Positions 31,663 to 47,198 of a DNA stretch of 64,000 nt are shown here, in pieces. Position 1 is the first letter of the stretch. Every line of letters begins with the position of its first letter. Below the pieces are notes generated by a model that saw only the letters and a list, made by a program, of their open reading frames with translations, did not search any database and was not told where the DNA came from. The position numbers and the translations under genes are program-made. This stretch comes from an uncultured Pelagibacteraceae bacterium (GTDB lineage Bacteria > Pseudomonadota > Alphaproteobacteria > Pelagibacterales > Pelagibacteraceae): the NCBI GenBank assembly GCA_902586125.1, contig CACIGI010000001.1, positions 90,396 through 154,395 of the forward strand, in the 5' to 3' direction.

Positions 31663-33063
31663 TTAAGAGTGTATTGCTCTTTTATCTACAGATAAAGCCG
31701 CCTCTTTCACTGCTTCTGAAAAAGTAGGATGGGCATGACAAGTTCTTGCAATATCCTCGGAGCTAGCACCAAATTCCATAGCAATACCAATTTCTCCAAT
31801 TAATTCACCAGCATGAGGTCCAATTAAGTGTGCGCCTAATACTTTATCAGTTTTTTCATCAGCAAGAATTTTTACAAAACCCTCTGTGTCATCAATGGCT
31901 TTTGCTCTAGAGTTTGCCATAAATGAAAATTTTCCAATTTTATAATTTATTTTTAGTTCTTTTAATTGTTCTTCTGTTTTTCCAATAGAAGCAACTTCTG
32001 GACTAGTATAAATCACACCCGGGATAGTATCATAGTTAACATGACCTGATTGACCTGCTATATTTTCCGCAACTGCAATTCCCTCATCCTCAGCTTTATG
32101 AGCCAACATAGGACCACTTATTACATCTCCTATCGCATAAATATTATTTTGATTAGTTTTAAAATTTTTGTCTGTTTTTATTCTCTTTTTTTCGTCTAAT
32201 TCCACACCAATTTTTTGAAGATTTAGTCCCTCCGTATTTGGCTTTCGACCAACAGATATTAATACTACATCACATTCAAAATCTTTTTTAGTGCCATTTT
32301 CATTTAAAGTTGAGACAATTGCATTATTATTATTCTTTTTAATTTTCTCTACCTTGTGCTGCATATGAAAATTGATACCTTGTTTTTTTAAAATTTTCAT
32401 AAACTCACTAGAAATCTCTTTATCCATGCCTGGTGTGATATGATCTAAAAACTCAACTACATGAACTTCTGAACCAAGTCTAGACCACACAGACCCCATC
32501 TCCAAACCTATATATCCTCCACCAACTACAACCATTTTTTTAGGGACTTGATCTAACTTAAGTGCCCCGGTGGATGAAACAATTACTTTTTCATCAATTT
32601 CAATTCCTGGTAATGATACTGGAACTGAACCAGTTGCAATTATAGTGTTTTCAGTTTGTATAATTGTCTCTTTATTATCATTATCTTTGATTACAATATC
32701 ATTTTTTGATTTGAAACTTCCGGTGCCTTTAAAATAGGTGACTTTATTTTTTTTAAGAAGAAACTCAACACCTTTGGTCAAAATCGTAACCGCTTTGTCT
32801 TTATTCTTCATCATTTTTGACAAGTTTAATTTTACCCCACCAATTTCAATTCCTTTATTTGATAGGCTTTGTGCGTTATGAAACTCCTGAGATAAATTTA
32901 ATAAACTTTTAGAAGGAATACATCCAACATTCAAACAAGTACCACCTAGTGAACCTCTAGACTCTATACATGCAGTTTTAAGGCCTAATTGTGCCAATCT
33001 TATTGCACAAACATAACCACCGGGTCCTCCACCAATTACTACTGCTTGAAATTTATCTGTCAT
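31663..33063 (-). CDS. lpdA: Dihydrolipoyl dehydrogenase (E3)
   Basis: 466 residues. FAD motif GGGPGGYVCAIRLAQLG at the N-terminus, redox-active disulfide GGTCLNVGCIPSK, NAD motif GGGYIGLEMGSVWSRLG, and the catalytic His-Glu pair in HAHPTFSEAVKEAA. It reoxidises lipoamide in 2-oxoglutarate dehydrogenase and possibly other complexes. It starts directly after sucB, so E2 and E3 are co-translated from one message. Confidence 0.97.
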   Translation of the reverse strand: MTDKFQAVVIGGGPGGYVCAIRLAQLGLKTACIESRGSLGGTCLNVGCIPSKSLLNLSQEFHNAQSLSNKGIEIGGVKLNLSKMMKNKDKAVTILTKGVEFLLKKNKVTYFKGTGSFKSKNDIVIKDNDNKETIIQTENTIIATGSVPVSLPGIEIDEKVIVSSTGALKLDQVPKKMVVVGGGYIGLEMGSVWSRLGSEVHVVEFLDHITPGMDKEISSEFMKILKKQGINFHMQHKVEKIKKNNNNAIVSTLNENGTKKDFECDVVLISVGRKPNTEGLNLQKIGVELDEKKRIKTDKNFKTNQNNIYAIGDVISGPMLAHKAEDEGIAVAENIAGQSGHVNYDTIPGVIYTSPEVASIGKTEEQLKELKINYKIGKFSFMANSRAKAIDDTEGFVKILADEKTDKVLGAHLIGPHAGELIGEIGIAMEFGASSEDIARTCHAHPTFSEAVKEAALSVDKRAIHS

Positions 33064-34350
33064 TTAAATATCCAAAAATAGCCTTCTTGGTTCCTCTAAA
33101 TTTTCTTTGATCATTTTTAAAAAGGAAACAGACTCTTTACCATCAACAATTCTATGATCGTATGATAATGCCAAGTACATTATAGGTCTGATCTTAATTT
33201 CTCCATCAACTACGATAGGTCTTTCAACTATATTATGCATACCCAAGACACCTGATTGTGGAAGATTAAGAATAGGAGTTGAAAGCATTGAACCATAAAC
33301 TCCACCATTACTGATAGTGAAAGTTCCCCCTTGAAGATCTTCAATAGTTAGTTTTCCATTTTTTGCTTTTTCAGAGATATCTTTGATATTTTTCTCAATA
33401 TCTGCAAAAGATAATTCATCTGCATTTTTTAGAACTGGAACTACCAATCCTTTTTCAGTGCCAACTGCAAAACTTATATTATAATAATTTTTATAAACAA
33501 TTGTATCACCTTCAATTTCAGCGTTTATTGCTGGAAAATTTTTTAATGCTACTATACTTGCTTTAACGAAAAAAGACATGAATCCCAATTTTACACCATA
33601 GCGATTTTGAAAATCATCTTGATTTTCTTTTCTCATTGCCATCACATTCAACATATCAACCTCATTAAATGTTGTCAGTAAGGCTGCATTATCCTGTGCT
33701 TGTTTTAATCTCTTAGCAATAGTTTGTCTTAACCTGGTCATTTTAATTCTTTCTTCTTGACCATATTTTATTTTTCTTTCAGATGGAGTAGGATTAACGC
33801 CCATTAAATTTATTAAATCACCTTTTAAAACTCTGCCATCTTTTCCTGAACCTTTGACAGAACTGATATCTATTTTATTTTCAGTTACGATTTTTCTTAC
33901 TGCTGGGGACAAAGTTTCATCGATTTTTGTCTTAACTTCTACTTTTAAAGGTTCTACTTCTTTTGTAAGAACTAATGGCTTCTCCTCTTCAACGTTTTCT
34001 TGAAAAACTTCCATCTCCTCATTTTTATCATCTTCATCTATAAAATTATCTTTATCCACTTTCACAGTAGGTTGTATTTTTTTAATTTCCTGATTTTCTT
34101 TTGATTTGTTCTCACTCTCTGAAACGGATCCTAAATCAGCACCAACTTCAACGACAGATCCATTTTTTGAATTTATTTTTGTAAGAATACCAGACACAGG
34201 TGAAGGCACCTCTAAATTTACCTTATCGGTTTCTAATTCAACCAGTGGTTCATCAGCTTCAACGGAGTCACCTTCATTTTTTAACCACTTAGAGACTGTT
34301 GCCTCTGTGATACTCTCCCCAAGAACTGGAACTAATATCTTTTCACTCAT
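33064..34350 (-). CDS. sucB: 2-oxoglutarate dehydrogenase E2 (dihydrolipoyl succinyltransferase)
   Basis: 428 residues from ATG 34350 (a TTG one codon upstream is less likely). The lipoyl domain has K43 in ETDKVNLEV, then a charged linker (about 80-150), the E1/E3-binding domain ([31 protein letters not shown]), and the acyltransferase core with [10 protein letters not shown] near the C-terminus. It transfers the succinyl group to CoA. It sits between sucA and lpdA. Confidence 0.97.
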   Translation of the reverse strand: MSEKILVPVLGESITEATVSKWLKNEGDSVEADEPLVELETDKVNLEVPSPVSGILTKINSKNGSVVEVGADLGSVSESENKSKENQEIKKIQPTVKVDKDNFIDEDDKNEEMEVFQENVEEEKPLVLTKEVEPLKVEVKTKIDETLSPAVRKIVTENKIDISSVKGSGKDGRVLKGDLINLMGVNPTPSERKIKYGQEERIKMTRLRQTIAKRLKQAQDNAALLTTFNEVDMLNVMAMRKENQDDFQNRYGVKLGFMSFFVKASIVALKNFPAINAEIEGDTIVYKNYYNISFAVGTEKGLVVPVLKNADELSFADIEKNIKDISEKAKNGKLTIEDLQGGTFTISNGGVYGSMLSTPILNLPQSGVLGMHNIVERPIVVDGEIKIRPIMYLALSYDHRIVDGKESVSFLKMIKENLEEPRRLFLDI

Positions 34351-34356
34351 CAATAT

Positions 34357-37230
34357 TTATTCAAAAACTTTCTTTATAATTTCTTGTTGTTGAGAAACAT
34401 GTCTCTTGGCATATCCTGTTGCAGGTGATGCATCTGGACTTCTTCCAATATAAGAAATCATACTATTCTTAGCCTTTATATTATCTAATGTCCATTGGAT
34501 ATAATCTCTGACTGAAAACCAAGCACCCATATTTTTAGGTTCTTCTTGACACCAATAAAATTTTGCTTTTTTTGCATATGGTTTAAGCTCTTTAGCAAGT
34601 GCTTTTGCAGGAAAAGGGTAAAGTTGTTCAATCCTAAATAAAACTACGTTATCCTTTTTTATTTTTTCTCTCGCTTCAAGTAAATCAAAATAGACTTTTC
34701 CTGAACAAAGAATCACTTTTTCAATGTCTTTTGGTTTTTTTAGTTTGATAAATCCATTAACTTTTGGATCAATAGCATGATCCCATAAAACTCTATGAAA
34801 AGAATTTTTTTTACTAAAATCATCTAAATTAGAAACGCAATGTTTATGACGTAATAAAGATTTTGGTGTCATAATAATTAATGGTTTTCTAAAATCTCTG
34901 TGCATTTGTCTTCTTAAAGCATGGAAATAATTTGCAGGAGTTGTGCAATTCATGACTTGCATATTATCATTTGAACATAATTGTAAAAACCTTTCTAACC
35001 TCGCTGATGAATGCTCAGGTCCTTGACCCTCATATCCATGTGGTAACAACATTACCAAACCAGAGGCTCTCGACCATTTTCGTTCACCTGAAGCTATGAA
35101 TTGATCGATAACTACTTGCGCACCATTAGCAAAATCTCCAAATTGAGCCTCCCAGATAGTAAGAGTATTAGGTTCAACTAAACTATATCCATATTCAAAT
35201 CCTAGAACAGCTAATTCTGATAAAAAACTATCTACTATTTCAAAATTTTTTTGTTTATTTGAAATATTATTTAAAGGGATATATCTCGAATTATCGATTT
35301 GATTTCTTAAAACAGAATGTCTTTGACTAAATGTGCCTCTTCCTGAATCTTGACCTACAAGTCTTACTGGATAACCTTCCTCCAATAGTGACCCAAAAGC
35401 TAAGGACTCCGCAGTAGACCAATCTATGCCTTTACCATTAGAAACTGAAGCTTTACGATTTTCTAAAATTTTTGTAATTGTTTTGTGAATGTTTATTTCA
35501 GTTGGTATTATATTTATTTTATCAGAAATATTTCTTAATTTTTTTGTGTCAAAGCCTGTAACTCCTCTTTTGTCTTTTCCTCGCTCTGGTCTATATCTTG
35601 ACCATGTTCCCTCAAACCACTCTATTTTTGGTTTATAGTTTTTTGCATTTTTAAATTGGTCATCTAATAGATCTTTAAATTTTTTAATGGAATTATTCAA
35701 ATAATCACTTGTAATTGATCCTTCACTTACCAATTTTTCACCATAAACTTTGATAGTTGAGGGATGAGATCTTATCTTTTTATACATTAAAGGCTGAGTA
35801 AACGAAGGTTCATCACCCTCATTATGTCCAAATCTTCTGTAGCAAATTAAATCAATGACAACATCTCTATTAAATTTTAATCTAAAGTCTGTTGCAATTC
35901 TTGCTGCATATACGACTGCTTCCGGATCGTCACCATTAACATGAATAATTGGAGCTTCAACCATTTTAGCTATATCAGATGGATATGGCGAAGATCTCGC
36001 AAATCTTGGGCTTGTTGTAAAACCTATTTGATTGTTTACGATAATATGAATTGTGCCACCAGTGTTATGTCCTGGAAGACCAGACATTGCAAAGCATTCA
36101 GCAACTACTCCTTGTCCAGCAAAGGCTGCATCTCCATGAATAAGAATCGGAATTACTTTTTTTCTCTCTTTATCTTTATGAAAAAATTGTTTCGCTCTAG
36201 TTTGTCCTAAGACGACTGGATTTACTGCTTCTAAATGTGAAGGATTATCGGTCAAACTAACATGAACTGAATTTCCATCAAACTCTCTATTAGATGAGGC
36301 ACCTAAATGATATTTAACATCTCCAGTATCATCTTTAGACTTTGAACTTATTTCTCCCGCAAACTCATTAAATATTCTTTTATAAGATTTTTGAAGAACA
36401 TTTGCTAATACATTAAGTCGACCTCTATGAGACATTCCAATTTTAACTTCTTTGACATTTGACTGACCACCAATTTTAATTATTTGTTCAAGTGCAGGAA
36501 TTAAGCTTTCACCACCATCAAGACCAAATCTTTTAGTCCCAACATATTTTGTATGAAGAAATTTTTCAAAACCTTCAGCTTGAATCAGTTTATTAAGAAT
36601 TGCCTCTTTACCATTTTGTGTAAAATTAAAATCATCTGCTTTTTCAACACGATCTCTAAACCACTTTCTCTCAGTGGGATTTGAAATATGCATATATTCA
36701 TAACCTAAAGAACCACAATATTTATCCTTTAAGAATTTTAATATTTCATTAATATTTGAGTATTGCTTATTAGTGACATTATCTAAGAAAATTTTTTTTT
36801 GATAATCTTCTTTTTTAAACCCATAAGACTCTGGGTGAAGTTCCTCTAAATAATCTGATTTTAACAATCCTAATGGATCAAGCTTTGCAATTAGATGACC
36901 TCTTTGTCTATATGATCTGATCATCGCAACAGCTTTAATTGAATTTGTGTTTGATTTAATTATATCATCGTTATTTTGTTCTGTGATTTGATTTTCAAAA
37001 TTTTCCTTTTTATTTATTGAAACTTTCTTAGAAGGACTCCACGAAGGACCATTGATTTCATTTACAATTATATCGTCTTCATCTCCAACTTCTTTAAAAT
37101 ATTTTCTCCAGCTATCAGGTAATTCAGGATCATTATTTACAAATTTTAAGTACATTTCTTCGATAAAAGCGCTGTTTGATTTATTGAGAAAGGCTGTTTT
37201 TTTAAATTCTAAATTTTTAGAGGAAGACAT
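34357..37230 (-). CDS. sucA: 2-oxoglutarate dehydrogenase E1
   Basis: 957 residues. It has the N-terminal E2-binding segment (FIEEMYLKF..., PDSWRKYF), the long thiamine-diphosphate domain (MSHRGRLNVLANVL, HLGASSNREFDG, GDAAFAGQGVVAECFAMS, GFTTSPRFARSSPYPSD), and the C-terminal transketolase-like part (GQDSGRGTFSQRHS, LLPHGYEGQGPEHSSARLER, RSPDASPATGYAKRH). It decarboxylates 2-oxoglutarate. It lies 35 bases downstream of sucD. Confidence 0.98.
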   Translation of the reverse strand: MSSSKNLEFKKTAFLNKSNSAFIEEMYLKFVNNDPELPDSWRKYFKEVGDEDDIIVNEINGPSWSPSKKVSINKKENFENQITEQNNDDIIKSNTNSIKAVAMIRSYRQRGHLIAKLDPLGLLKSDYLEELHPESYGFKKEDYQKKIFLDNVTNKQYSNINEILKFLKDKYCGSLGYEYMHISNPTERKWFRDRVEKADDFNFTQNGKEAILNKLIQAEGFEKFLHTKYVGTKRFGLDGGESLIPALEQIIKIGGQSNVKEVKIGMSHRGRLNVLANVLQKSYKRIFNEFAGEISSKSKDDTGDVKYHLGASSNREFDGNSVHVSLTDNPSHLEAVNPVVLGQTRAKQFFHKDKERKKVIPILIHGDAAFAGQGVVAECFAMSGLPGHNTGGTIHIIVNNQIGFTTSPRFARSSPYPSDIAKMVEAPIIHVNGDDPEAVVYAARIATDFRLKFNRDVVIDLICYRRFGHNEGDEPSFTQPLMYKKIRSHPSTIKVYGEKLVSEGSITSDYLNNSIKKFKDLLDDQFKNAKNYKPKIEWFEGTWSRYRPERGKDKRGVTGFDTKKLRNISDKINIIPTEINIHKTITKILENRKASVSNGKGIDWSTAESLAFGSLLEEGYPVRLVGQDSGRGTFSQRHSVLRNQIDNSRYIPLNNISNKQKNFEIVDSFLSELAVLGFEYGYSLVEPNTLTIWEAQFGDFANGAQVVIDQFIASGERKWSRASGLVMLLPHGYEGQGPEHSSARLERFLQLCSNDNMQVMNCTTPANYFHALRRQMHRDFRKPLIIMTPKSLLRHKHCVSNLDDFSKKNSFHRVLWDHAIDPKVNGFIKLKKPKDIEKVILCSGKVYFDLLEAREKIKKDNVVLFRIEQLYPFPAKALAKELKPYAKKAKFYWCQEEPKNMGAWFSVRDYIQWTLDNIKAKNSMISYIGRSPDASPATGYAKRHVSQQQEIIKKVFE

Positions 37231-37265
37231 TATGTTTTATCAATATAAACTGACTAAGAAATTTT

Positions 37266-38140
37266 TCAATCAGACAATTTATCGAACAATGTTTTTCCAA
37301 TTTTGGAGGGAGAATTTGCCATTGTTATTCCACAATCTTCCATCTTTTTAATCTTATCTTTAGCACCACCTTTACCCCCAGAAATGATTGCACCAGCATG
37401 GCCCATTCTACGACCTGGTGGTGCTGTTATACCAGCTATAAAGCCAACAATTGGTTTTTTTATTTTGTGATTTTGAATGAATTCTGCTGCTTCCTCTTCG
37501 GCTGTTCCTCCGATTTCTCCTATCATTAAAATAGACTCTGTTTCGTCATCATTCAAAAATAAATCTAAGCAATCAATAAAATTTGTACCATTTATTGGAT
37601 CTCCACCAATACCTATACAAGTAGATTGCCCTAATCCATTTTCTGTGGTTTGAGCAACTGCCTCATAGGTTAAAGTCCCAGATCTAGAGACAATACCAAC
37701 TGAACCTTTTTTGTGGATATTTCCTGGCATAATACCAATTTTACATTCATCAGGAGTTATTATTCCTGGACAATTAGGTCCAATTAATCTGGAATTTGAT
37801 TTTAGTAATTTCTGTTTAACTCTCAACATATCTTGAATTGGGATTCCTTCAGTAATGCAAACAATTAACTCGATTGATGCCTCAATTGCCTCAATGATTG
37901 CTGCAGCAGCAAACTTCGCTGGCACATATATCATCGTGGCGTTGGCGCCCTCAGAGTTTTTAGCCTCTTTAACTGTATTAAAAACTGGTAATCCTAAATG
38001 TTTTTGTCCTCCTTTTTTAGGAGTGACTCCACCTACTAATTTTGTTCCATATTTAATTGCTTGCTCAGAATGAAATGTTCCATGCGAACCAGTAAAACCC
38101 TGACAAATTAACCTAGTTTCTTTATTTACAAGAACCGACA

Positions 38141-38141
<1 letters not shown>
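37266..38141 (-). CDS. sucD: Succinyl-CoA synthetase subunit alpha
   Basis: 291 residues. [52 protein letters not shown], and the phosphorylated histidine in [15 protein letters not shown] are SucD signatures. With SucC it converts succinyl-CoA to succinate, making ATP or GTP. Its first base is the last base of sucC. Confidence 0.98.
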
Positions 38142-41774
<3,633 letters not shown>

Positions 41775-41816
41775 GAATAGGGCTTTTTAGATTAAAAATT
41801 GTTATTAGTCTATTGT

Positions 41817-42596
41817 TTAAATATTAGCTGTTGCTAACATTTTTTTTATTTCGGCAATTGCTTTTGCCGGATTTAAACCTTTTGGACAAGCGCTAGTACA
41901 GTTTAAAATTGTATGACACCTATAAAGTTTAAGTTCATCTGCCACTTTTTTTAATCTTGAATTTCTCTCATCATCTCTACTATCTATGATCCATCGATAG
42001 GCTTGTAAAAGTACCGCTGGTCCTAGATATTTATCACCATTCCACCAATAACTTGGGCAAGAAGTTGAACAACATGCACACATTATACATTCATATGCAC
42101 CATCTAGTTTAGCTCTGTCTTCTTTAGATTGAAAAATTTCTTTAGTTTCTGACTTTGAATTTGATTTTAACCATGGCTCAATTGATTGGTATTGTTTATA
42201 TAAACCATCCAAGTCACCTATTAGATCTTTTTTAACTGTAAGGTGTGGTAATGGATAAATATTGATATCACCATCTATTTCTTCGTGGGGAGTTGTGCAG
42301 GCAAGGCCATTTTTTCCATCCATATTCATTGCACAGGAACCACAAACTCCATGAGCACAAGATCTTCTATAAGCCAAAGTTGGATCTATTTCATTTTTAA
42401 TTTTATTTAAAATATCTAAAACTTTTGAGGGACAATTATCCATATCAACTTCGTAGGTATCAATTCTGGGATTTTCCTCTGTAGTCGGGTCCCATCTATA
42501 AATATTTACTTTTCTAAGATTTTTTGATCCAGTTTTATCCTTAAAATATTTACCTTTTTTTACTTTAGAGTTAGCAGGTAAACCTATTTGAGCCAT
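41817..42596 (-). CDS. sdhB: Succinate dehydrogenase iron-sulfur subunit
   Basis: 259 residues from ATG 42596, which shares a base with the sdhA stop (TGATG). The 2Fe-2S cluster ligands are in [18 protein letters not shown] and LACTT; the 4Fe-4S and 3Fe-4S ligands are in [17 protein letters not shown] and [17 protein letters not shown]. It carries electrons from SdhA to the quinone site. A 42-base spacer separates it from mmsA. Confidence 0.98.
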   Translation of the reverse strand: MAQIGLPANSKVKKGKYFKDKTGSKNLRKVNIYRWDPTTEENPRIDTYEVDMDNCPSKVLDILNKIKNEIDPTLAYRRSCAHGVCGSCAMNMDGKNGLACTTPHEEIDGDINIYPLPHLTVKKDLIGDLDGLYKQYQSIEPWLKSNSKSETKEIFQSKEDRAKLDGAYECIMCACCSTSCPSYWWNGDKYLGPAVLLQAYRWIIDSRDDERNSRLKKVADELKLYRCHTILNCTSACPKGLNPAKAIAEIKKMLATANI

Positions 42597-44371
42597 CAAT
42601 AAACTCTCTCCTGAGGTGGAAAATATTGTACTTCATTAGTTAATGTTGATTTGTGAACTTCTCTATAACTAATTTTTGTATCTTTTCCATCGCACCAGGC
42701 AAGAGTGTGTTGCATGAATTTATTATCATCTCTTTTTGGAAAGTCTTCTCTTGCATGTGCACCTCGACTTTCTTTTCTGTTATAGGCTGAGTCAACTGTT
42801 ACTACAGCTTGTCTTATTAAATTATCAAATTCTAAAGTTTCAACTAAATCAGTGTTAAAAATTAGCGATTTATCTTTAACTGATAAAAAGTTTAGCCCAT
42901 CATAAGTTTTTCTTATTTCATTAACCCCTTCTTTAAGAGTTTTTTCAGTTCTAAAAACAGCACACTTAGACTGCATAGTTTTTTGCATTGATAATCTTAA
43001 TTCAGCTGTTCCAATATCGCCCTGAGAATTTCTTATTTTATCAAAACGATCTAAACATTTTTGGGTTTCTGTTTCACTGATTTCCTCATGTGGAGTTCCT
43101 GGTTTTATTAGCTCTGCAGCGCGTTTAGCAGCTGCTCTCCCAAAAACAACTAAATCAATTAATGAGTTTGAACCAAGTCTGTTTGCGCCATGAACTGAAA
43201 CACACGCTGCTTCACCTATTGCCATTAGACCCGGAACAGTTTTTTCTGAACCATTTACAGTTAATACCTCTGCTTTATAATTTGTTGGAATACCACCCAT
43301 ATTATAATGAACTGTTGGAACAACAGGAATTGGTTCTTTGGTAACATCTACATTTGCAAATAATCTCGCAGCATCAGTTATACCAGGTAATCTACTTTCA
43401 ATAATATCCTTATCTAAGTGATTTAAATTAAGATGAACATGATCTTGGTCTTTTCCAACTCCTCTTCCTTCATTAATCTCAATTGACATCGATCTACTCA
43501 CAACATCTCTTGATGCTAAATCTTTTGCTTTAGGAGCATATCTTTCCATAAATCTTTCACCTTTAGAATTTGTAAGATATCCTCCTTCACCTCTTGCACC
43601 TTCTGTGATCAATGTGCCATGACCATAAATTCCTGTTGGATGAAACTGCACAAATTCCATATCTTGTAATGGTAAACCTGCTCTTAGTACCATCGCATTA
43701 CCATCACCTGTACAAGTATGGGCTGATGTTGCAGAATAATATACTTTTCCATAACCACCTGTTGCGATTATAACAATGTGGGCTCTAAATCTATGAATAG
43801 TTCCATCATTTAAATTCCAAGCAATCAAACCTTTGCATGATCCATCTTTCATTAACAAATCTAATGCAAAATATTCAATAAAAAATTCTGTATTATGTTT
43901 TAAAGCTTGCCCATACAAAGTATGCAAAATTGCATGACCAGTTCTATCAGCGGCTGCACAAGTTCTTTGCACAATTCCGTTGCCATAATTTTTAGTCATA
44001 CCACCAAATGGTCTTTGATAAATTTTTCCATCTTCAGTTCTGCTAAATGGAACACCGTATTTTTCTAGCTCAATAACTGCCTTTGGTGCCTCCTTACATA
44101 GATACTCAATGCTATCCTGATCGCCTAACCAATCAGCTCCTTTAACTGTATCGTACATATGCCAACGCCAATCATCCTCGCCCATATTTCCTAAAGCAGC
44201 AGAAATACCGCCTTGTGCTGCGGAGGTGTGACTCCTAGTTGGAAAAACTTTTGAAATACAAGCTGTTTTTAATCCCGCCTCACTTAGACCAACTGCAGCT
44301 CTTAAGCCAGAACCACCTGCTCCTAAGACTAGCACATCATATTCATGATCGATAATTTTGTAAGAATTCAT
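42596..44371 (-). CDS. sdhA: Succinate dehydrogenase flavoprotein subunit
   Basis: 591 residues. [17 protein letters not shown] binds FAD; the covalent-FAD histidine lies in [26 protein letters not shown] and the catalytic arginine region [16 protein letters not shown] are present; the C-terminus has [15 protein letters not shown]. It oxidises succinate to fumarate. The order sdhC-sdhD-sdhA-sdhB is standard, with 1-4 base overlaps. Confidence 0.98.
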   Translation of the reverse strand: MNSYKIIDHEYDVLVLGAGGSGLRAAVGLSEAGLKTACISKVFPTRSHTSAAQGGISAALGNMGEDDWRWHMYDTVKGADWLGDQDSIEYLCKEAPKAVIELEKYGVPFSRTEDGKIYQRPFGGMTKNYGNGIVQRTCAAADRTGHAILHTLYGQALKHNTEFFIEYFALDLLMKDGSCKGLIAWNLNDGTIHRFRAHIVIIATGGYGKVYYSATSAHTCTGDGNAMVLRAGLPLQDMEFVQFHPTGIYGHGTLITEGARGEGGYLTNSKGERFMERYAPKAKDLASRDVVSRSMSIEINEGRGVGKDQDHVHLNLNHLDKDIIESRLPGITDAARLFANVDVTKEPIPVVPTVHYNMGGIPTNYKAEVLTVNGSEKTVPGLMAIGEAACVSVHGANRLGSNSLIDLVVFGRAAAKRAAELIKPGTPHEEISETETQKCLDRFDKIRNSQGDIGTAELRLSMQKTMQSKCAVFRTEKTLKEGVNEIRKTYDGLNFLSVKDKSLIFNTDLVETLEFDNLIRQAVVTVDSAYNRKESRGAHAREDFPKRDDNKFMQHTLAWCDGKDTKISYREVHKSTLTNEVQYFPPQERVY

Positions 44372-44691
44372 AAATTAATTAATAATATAATTGTAATTAA
44401 TGGAATTACCACAGCTGATACGTACAAAAAACCATTTGCGACATTTTTGATTTTATAATCTTTAATATAATCCTCAAAAACCTCACTAATACTTAATGCT
44501 GAAAAGAAATATGCAGTAATTATAAATAAGCTAAATAGAAACTTAGATAATGGATTCGTAAAAAATTCCAAAACTTCTGAATAGCTCTGATCATAGATAC
44601 TTATAAAACTTAAAATAAACCAAGCCATTAATGGAACTAATATTGCTCCACTTATCTTTAAAAAAATCCATTTTTTTGTTGCAGCAATCAT
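44368..44691 (-). CDS. sdhD: Succinate dehydrogenase membrane anchor SdhD
   Basis: About 107 residues with three hydrophobic segments ([63 protein letters not shown]). The histidine that typically ligates heme in the second helix is not seen in the expected H-x-x-x-G context. Identity rests on the operon position and length. The ATG at 44691 is preferred; a TTG at 44712 would overlap sdhC by 20 bases. Confidence 0.85.
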   Translation of the reverse strand: MIAATKKWIFLKISGAILVPLMAWFILSFISIYDQSYSEVLEFFTNPLSKFLFSLFIITAYFFSALSISEVFEDYIKDYKIKNVANGFLYVSAVVIPLITIILLINL

Positions 44692-44692
44692 T

Positions 44693-45076
44693 TTAAAATA
44701 AATTTTTTCCAATCAAAAATAAAATTATAGTTAAAAAAATTGACCCTATAATAACTAAAAGACCAGTTATATTAGTTGTCTTAAGTTCAAATCCATAACC
44801 TAAATCCATTACCAAATGTCTTATCTCACTTAAAATTTGAAAACAAAAAGACCAGGTCAAACCTAAAATAATAAATTTTCCAATCTGGGAATTTAATAAT
44901 AAATTAATAGAATTGTAATTGTTTTCACCTAATAATAATAATGACGCCCATAAACAAATTAATGTAATACCAATTATATTTATTATGCCTGTGATTCTAT
45001 GTGAAATGGATACTAAAGACGAAATATGCCATTTATAAACCTGTATGTGAGGGGATAATGGTTTTTTATTTTCCAT
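44693..45076 (-). CDS. sdhC: Succinate dehydrogenase cytochrome b556 subunit SdhC
   Basis: 127 residues. It has the N-terminal KPLSPHIQVYKWHISSLVSISHRITGI, the SdhC signature (SPHxxxY...SIxHRxTG), and HLVMDLGYG with the probable heme histidine. Three membrane helices anchor complex II. It overlaps the end of asd by 11 bases, coupling a lysine/threonine/methionine pathway gene to sdh. Confidence 0.96.
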   Translation of the reverse strand: MENKKPLSPHIQVYKWHISSLVSISHRITGIINIIGITLICLWASLLLLGENNYNSINLLLNSQIGKFIILGLTWSFCFQILSEIRHLVMDLGYGFELKTTNITGLLVIIGSIFLTIILFLIGKNLF

Positions 45077-46073
45077 GATAATTCTTTTTAATTATTGTTT
45101 CTGCAATTTCTACTGCATTCAAAGCCGCGCCTCTCAAAAGGTTATCTGAAACGATCCATAAATTTAATCCATTTTTAATTGTTTTATCTTCTCTAATCCT
45201 TGAAATAAAAGTTTCGTCCATTCCCTCTGCTTCAATTGGAGTTGAATAACCACCATCATTTCTTTCATCAATAACTTTACAACCCTCGAAATTATTCAAA
45301 ATGTTTCTTACCTTTTCAAGGGTAAAAGGTTTTTCGAATTGTAAGTTGACTGACTCACAATGAGAGACTGAGATTGGTAATCTCACACATGTCGCTGTCA
45401 AATCAATTTTAGTATCTAAAATTTTTTTAGTTTCATTCATCATTTTTAACTCTTCCTTAGTATAACCGTCATCTGCAAATTGATCGATATGAGGAATAGC
45501 ATTAAAAGCTATTTGTTTAGTAAAATTTTTAGATGATACTTTTTTACCATCTAAGACTAGTTTAGTTTGCTCAATGAGCTCATCCATGGGAGCTTTTCCA
45601 CCTCCAGAAACTGATTGATAAGTAGAGACAACAATTCTTTTAATTATAAATAGATCGTGTAAAGGTTTGAGAGCAATTACTAATTGAGCTGTTGAGCAAT
45701 TTGGATTTGCAATAATATTTTTTTTTATTTTTTTTAGATCATCTGAATTTACTTGAGGAACTATCAAAGGTACTTCTGGATGCATTCTAAAAAAACTAGA
45801 GTTATCAATTACCAAGCAATTTTTGGCTGCTCTTTCAGCAAATTTTTCAGAAATTTTTCCACCCGCTGCAAAAAAAGCAATACTTACTTTTGAGAAATCA
45901 AAATTTTCTAAATCAATGACATCGATCTCCTTACCTTTAAAACTAATTTTTTTTCCAACACTTTTTGAGGACGCAACTAAATATAAATTGTCTATAGAAA
46001 GTTCTTTCCTCTCCAAAATTTCCAATGTTTTCCTACCAACATTTCCTGTTGCTCCTACAATTGCAATATTCAT
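45066..46073 (-). CDS. asd: Aspartate-semialdehyde dehydrogenase
   Basis: 335 residues. NADP motif VGATGNVGRKTLEIL, FAAGGKISEKFAERAA, the catalytic cysteine in NPNCSTAQLVIAL, YQSVSGGGKAPMDEL, and RLPISVSHCESV near the C-terminus. It makes aspartate semialdehyde for lysine/DAP, threonine and methionine. It lies 15 bases downstream of dmdA and overlaps sdhC, so it is within the same long minus-strand run. Confidence 0.96.
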   Translation of the reverse strand: MNIAIVGATGNVGRKTLEILERKELSIDNLYLVASSKSVGKKISFKGKEIDVIDLENFDFSKVSIAFFAAGGKISEKFAERAAKNCLVIDNSSFFRMHPEVPLIVPQVNSDDLKKIKKNIIANPNCSTAQLVIALKPLHDLFIIKRIVVSTYQSVSGGGKAPMDELIEQTKLVLDGKKVSSKNFTKQIAFNAIPHIDQFADDGYTKEELKMMNETKKILDTKIDLTATCVRLPISVSHCESVNLQFEKPFTLEKVRNILNNFEGCKVIDERNDGGYSTPIEAEGMDETFISRIREDKTIKNGLNLWIVSDNLLRGAALNAVEIAETIIKKNYHGK

Positions 46074-46088
46074 GATCTAAGTTTTATA

Positions 46089-47198
46089 CTAGATGAAAGG
46101 TAAATCGCAAACTTTAAGAGCTAAAGAATTTCCATCAATTTCTATTGTTCCAGACGAAGATGCTTTGCAATATGGTTCTTTTATCATTGCAATACCAATA
46201 ACTTTTTTAAAATGAGGCGAGTAACAAGCAGATCTTAGTTCTCCTATTATATTTCCATCATTACTATTGATGTTTAAAGAGCCTGTTAAAAGAATCTTCT
46301 TTAGATCTATCTGAACACCCATTAACTTTCTATCAATCCCTTTTTGTTTAATTTTTTGAAGTTTATCTTTACCTAAAAAATTTATATCAGCATCTAAATC
46401 GATATATTTATCGAAACCGCATTGAAATGGATTATCATTGTTATCAAAATCATTCCCATAAGAAAGTAAACCACTCTCAATTCTTTCAATCAAGTTTGGA
46501 CATCCAGGTCTAATATTGAATTCTTTACCAATTTCAAAGAGATGATCGTATAACTTCAAACCTGAGTCTGTGTTTTCAACATAAATTTCAAAACCACCTT
46601 GTTTTGACCAACCAGATCTGGCTATTAAATGTTTTGCCCCATTAAAAATGAAATAATCAAAACCAAAAAATTTTAACCCTTTTATTTTTTTGCCAAAAAC
46701 TTTTTCCATTAAATCAAAAGATTTAGGACCTTGAACTGCTAAAATATCTACGATTGGTTCAAAAATTTTAACATCAAATTTATTTCCTGATGCAAGACCT
46801 TTTGCAAAAAAAATTACATCAGAGTCAGCGATTGAAATCCACCATCTATCTTCAGCTAATTTCAAAATAACAGGATCATTTACCAAATTTCCATTTTCAT
46901 CAATTAAAGGACAGTAATAACATCTTCCTACTTTGGATTTTGATAAATCTCTACAAGTCATGAGTTGCACAAGTTTTGTGGCATCTTTGCCTGAAATTTC
47001 AACTTGTCTTTCAGCTGCTACATCCCACACCTGAACATTCTTTTTTAAATGATCACAAGACTCTTCCAAAGAACCAAATGCTGCTGGTAAAAGCATATGA
47101 TTATAAACAGTATAAGCGGTAACACCATGGTTCTCAATTCTAGAGGTATAAGGTGTACTTCTAACTCTTCTTGATTTTACTATTGGATAACTTTTCAT
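46089..47198 (-). CDS. dmdA: DMSP demethylase (GcvT-related, DmdA)
   Basis: 369 residues, the length I recall for Pelagibacter DmdA. It has the GcvT fold with the DmdA-like block TVYNHMLLP (about 30-38), [59 protein letters not shown] and [20 protein letters not shown]. DmdA moves a methyl group from dimethylsulfoniopropionate to tetrahydrofolate, leaving 3-methylmercaptopropionate. The following pathway enzymes DmdB and DmdC are encoded just upstream, which supports DmdA over an aminomethyltransferase. Its ATG overlaps the stop of the alpha/beta hydrolase gene (ATGA). No H, P or T glycine-cleavage partner is nearby. Confidence 0.86.
   Translation of the reverse strand: MKSYPIVKSRRVRSTPYTSRIENHGVTAYTVYNHMLLPAAFGSLEESCDHLKKNVQVWDVAAERQVEISGKDATKLVQLMTCRDLSKSKVGRCYYCPLIDENGNLVNDPVILKLAEDRWWISIADSDVIFFAKGLASGNKFDVKIFEPIVDILAVQGPKSFDLMEKVFGKKIKGLKFFGFDYFIFNGAKHLIARSGWSKQGGFEIYVENTDSGLKLYDHLFEIGKEFNIRPGCPNLIERIESGLLSYGNDFDNNDNPFQCGFDKYIDLDADINFLGKDKLQKIKQKGIDRKLMGVQIDLKKILLTGSLNINSNDGNIIGELRSACYSPHFKKVIGIAMIKEPYCKASSSGTIEIDGNSLALKVCDLPFI

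Noticed and set aside
46089..47198. Glycine cleavage T protein (GcvT)
   Set aside because: The YNHMLLP and SKQGGFEIY blocks, length 369 and the dmdB/dmdC neighbours fit DmdA; no gcvH or gcvP is nearby.
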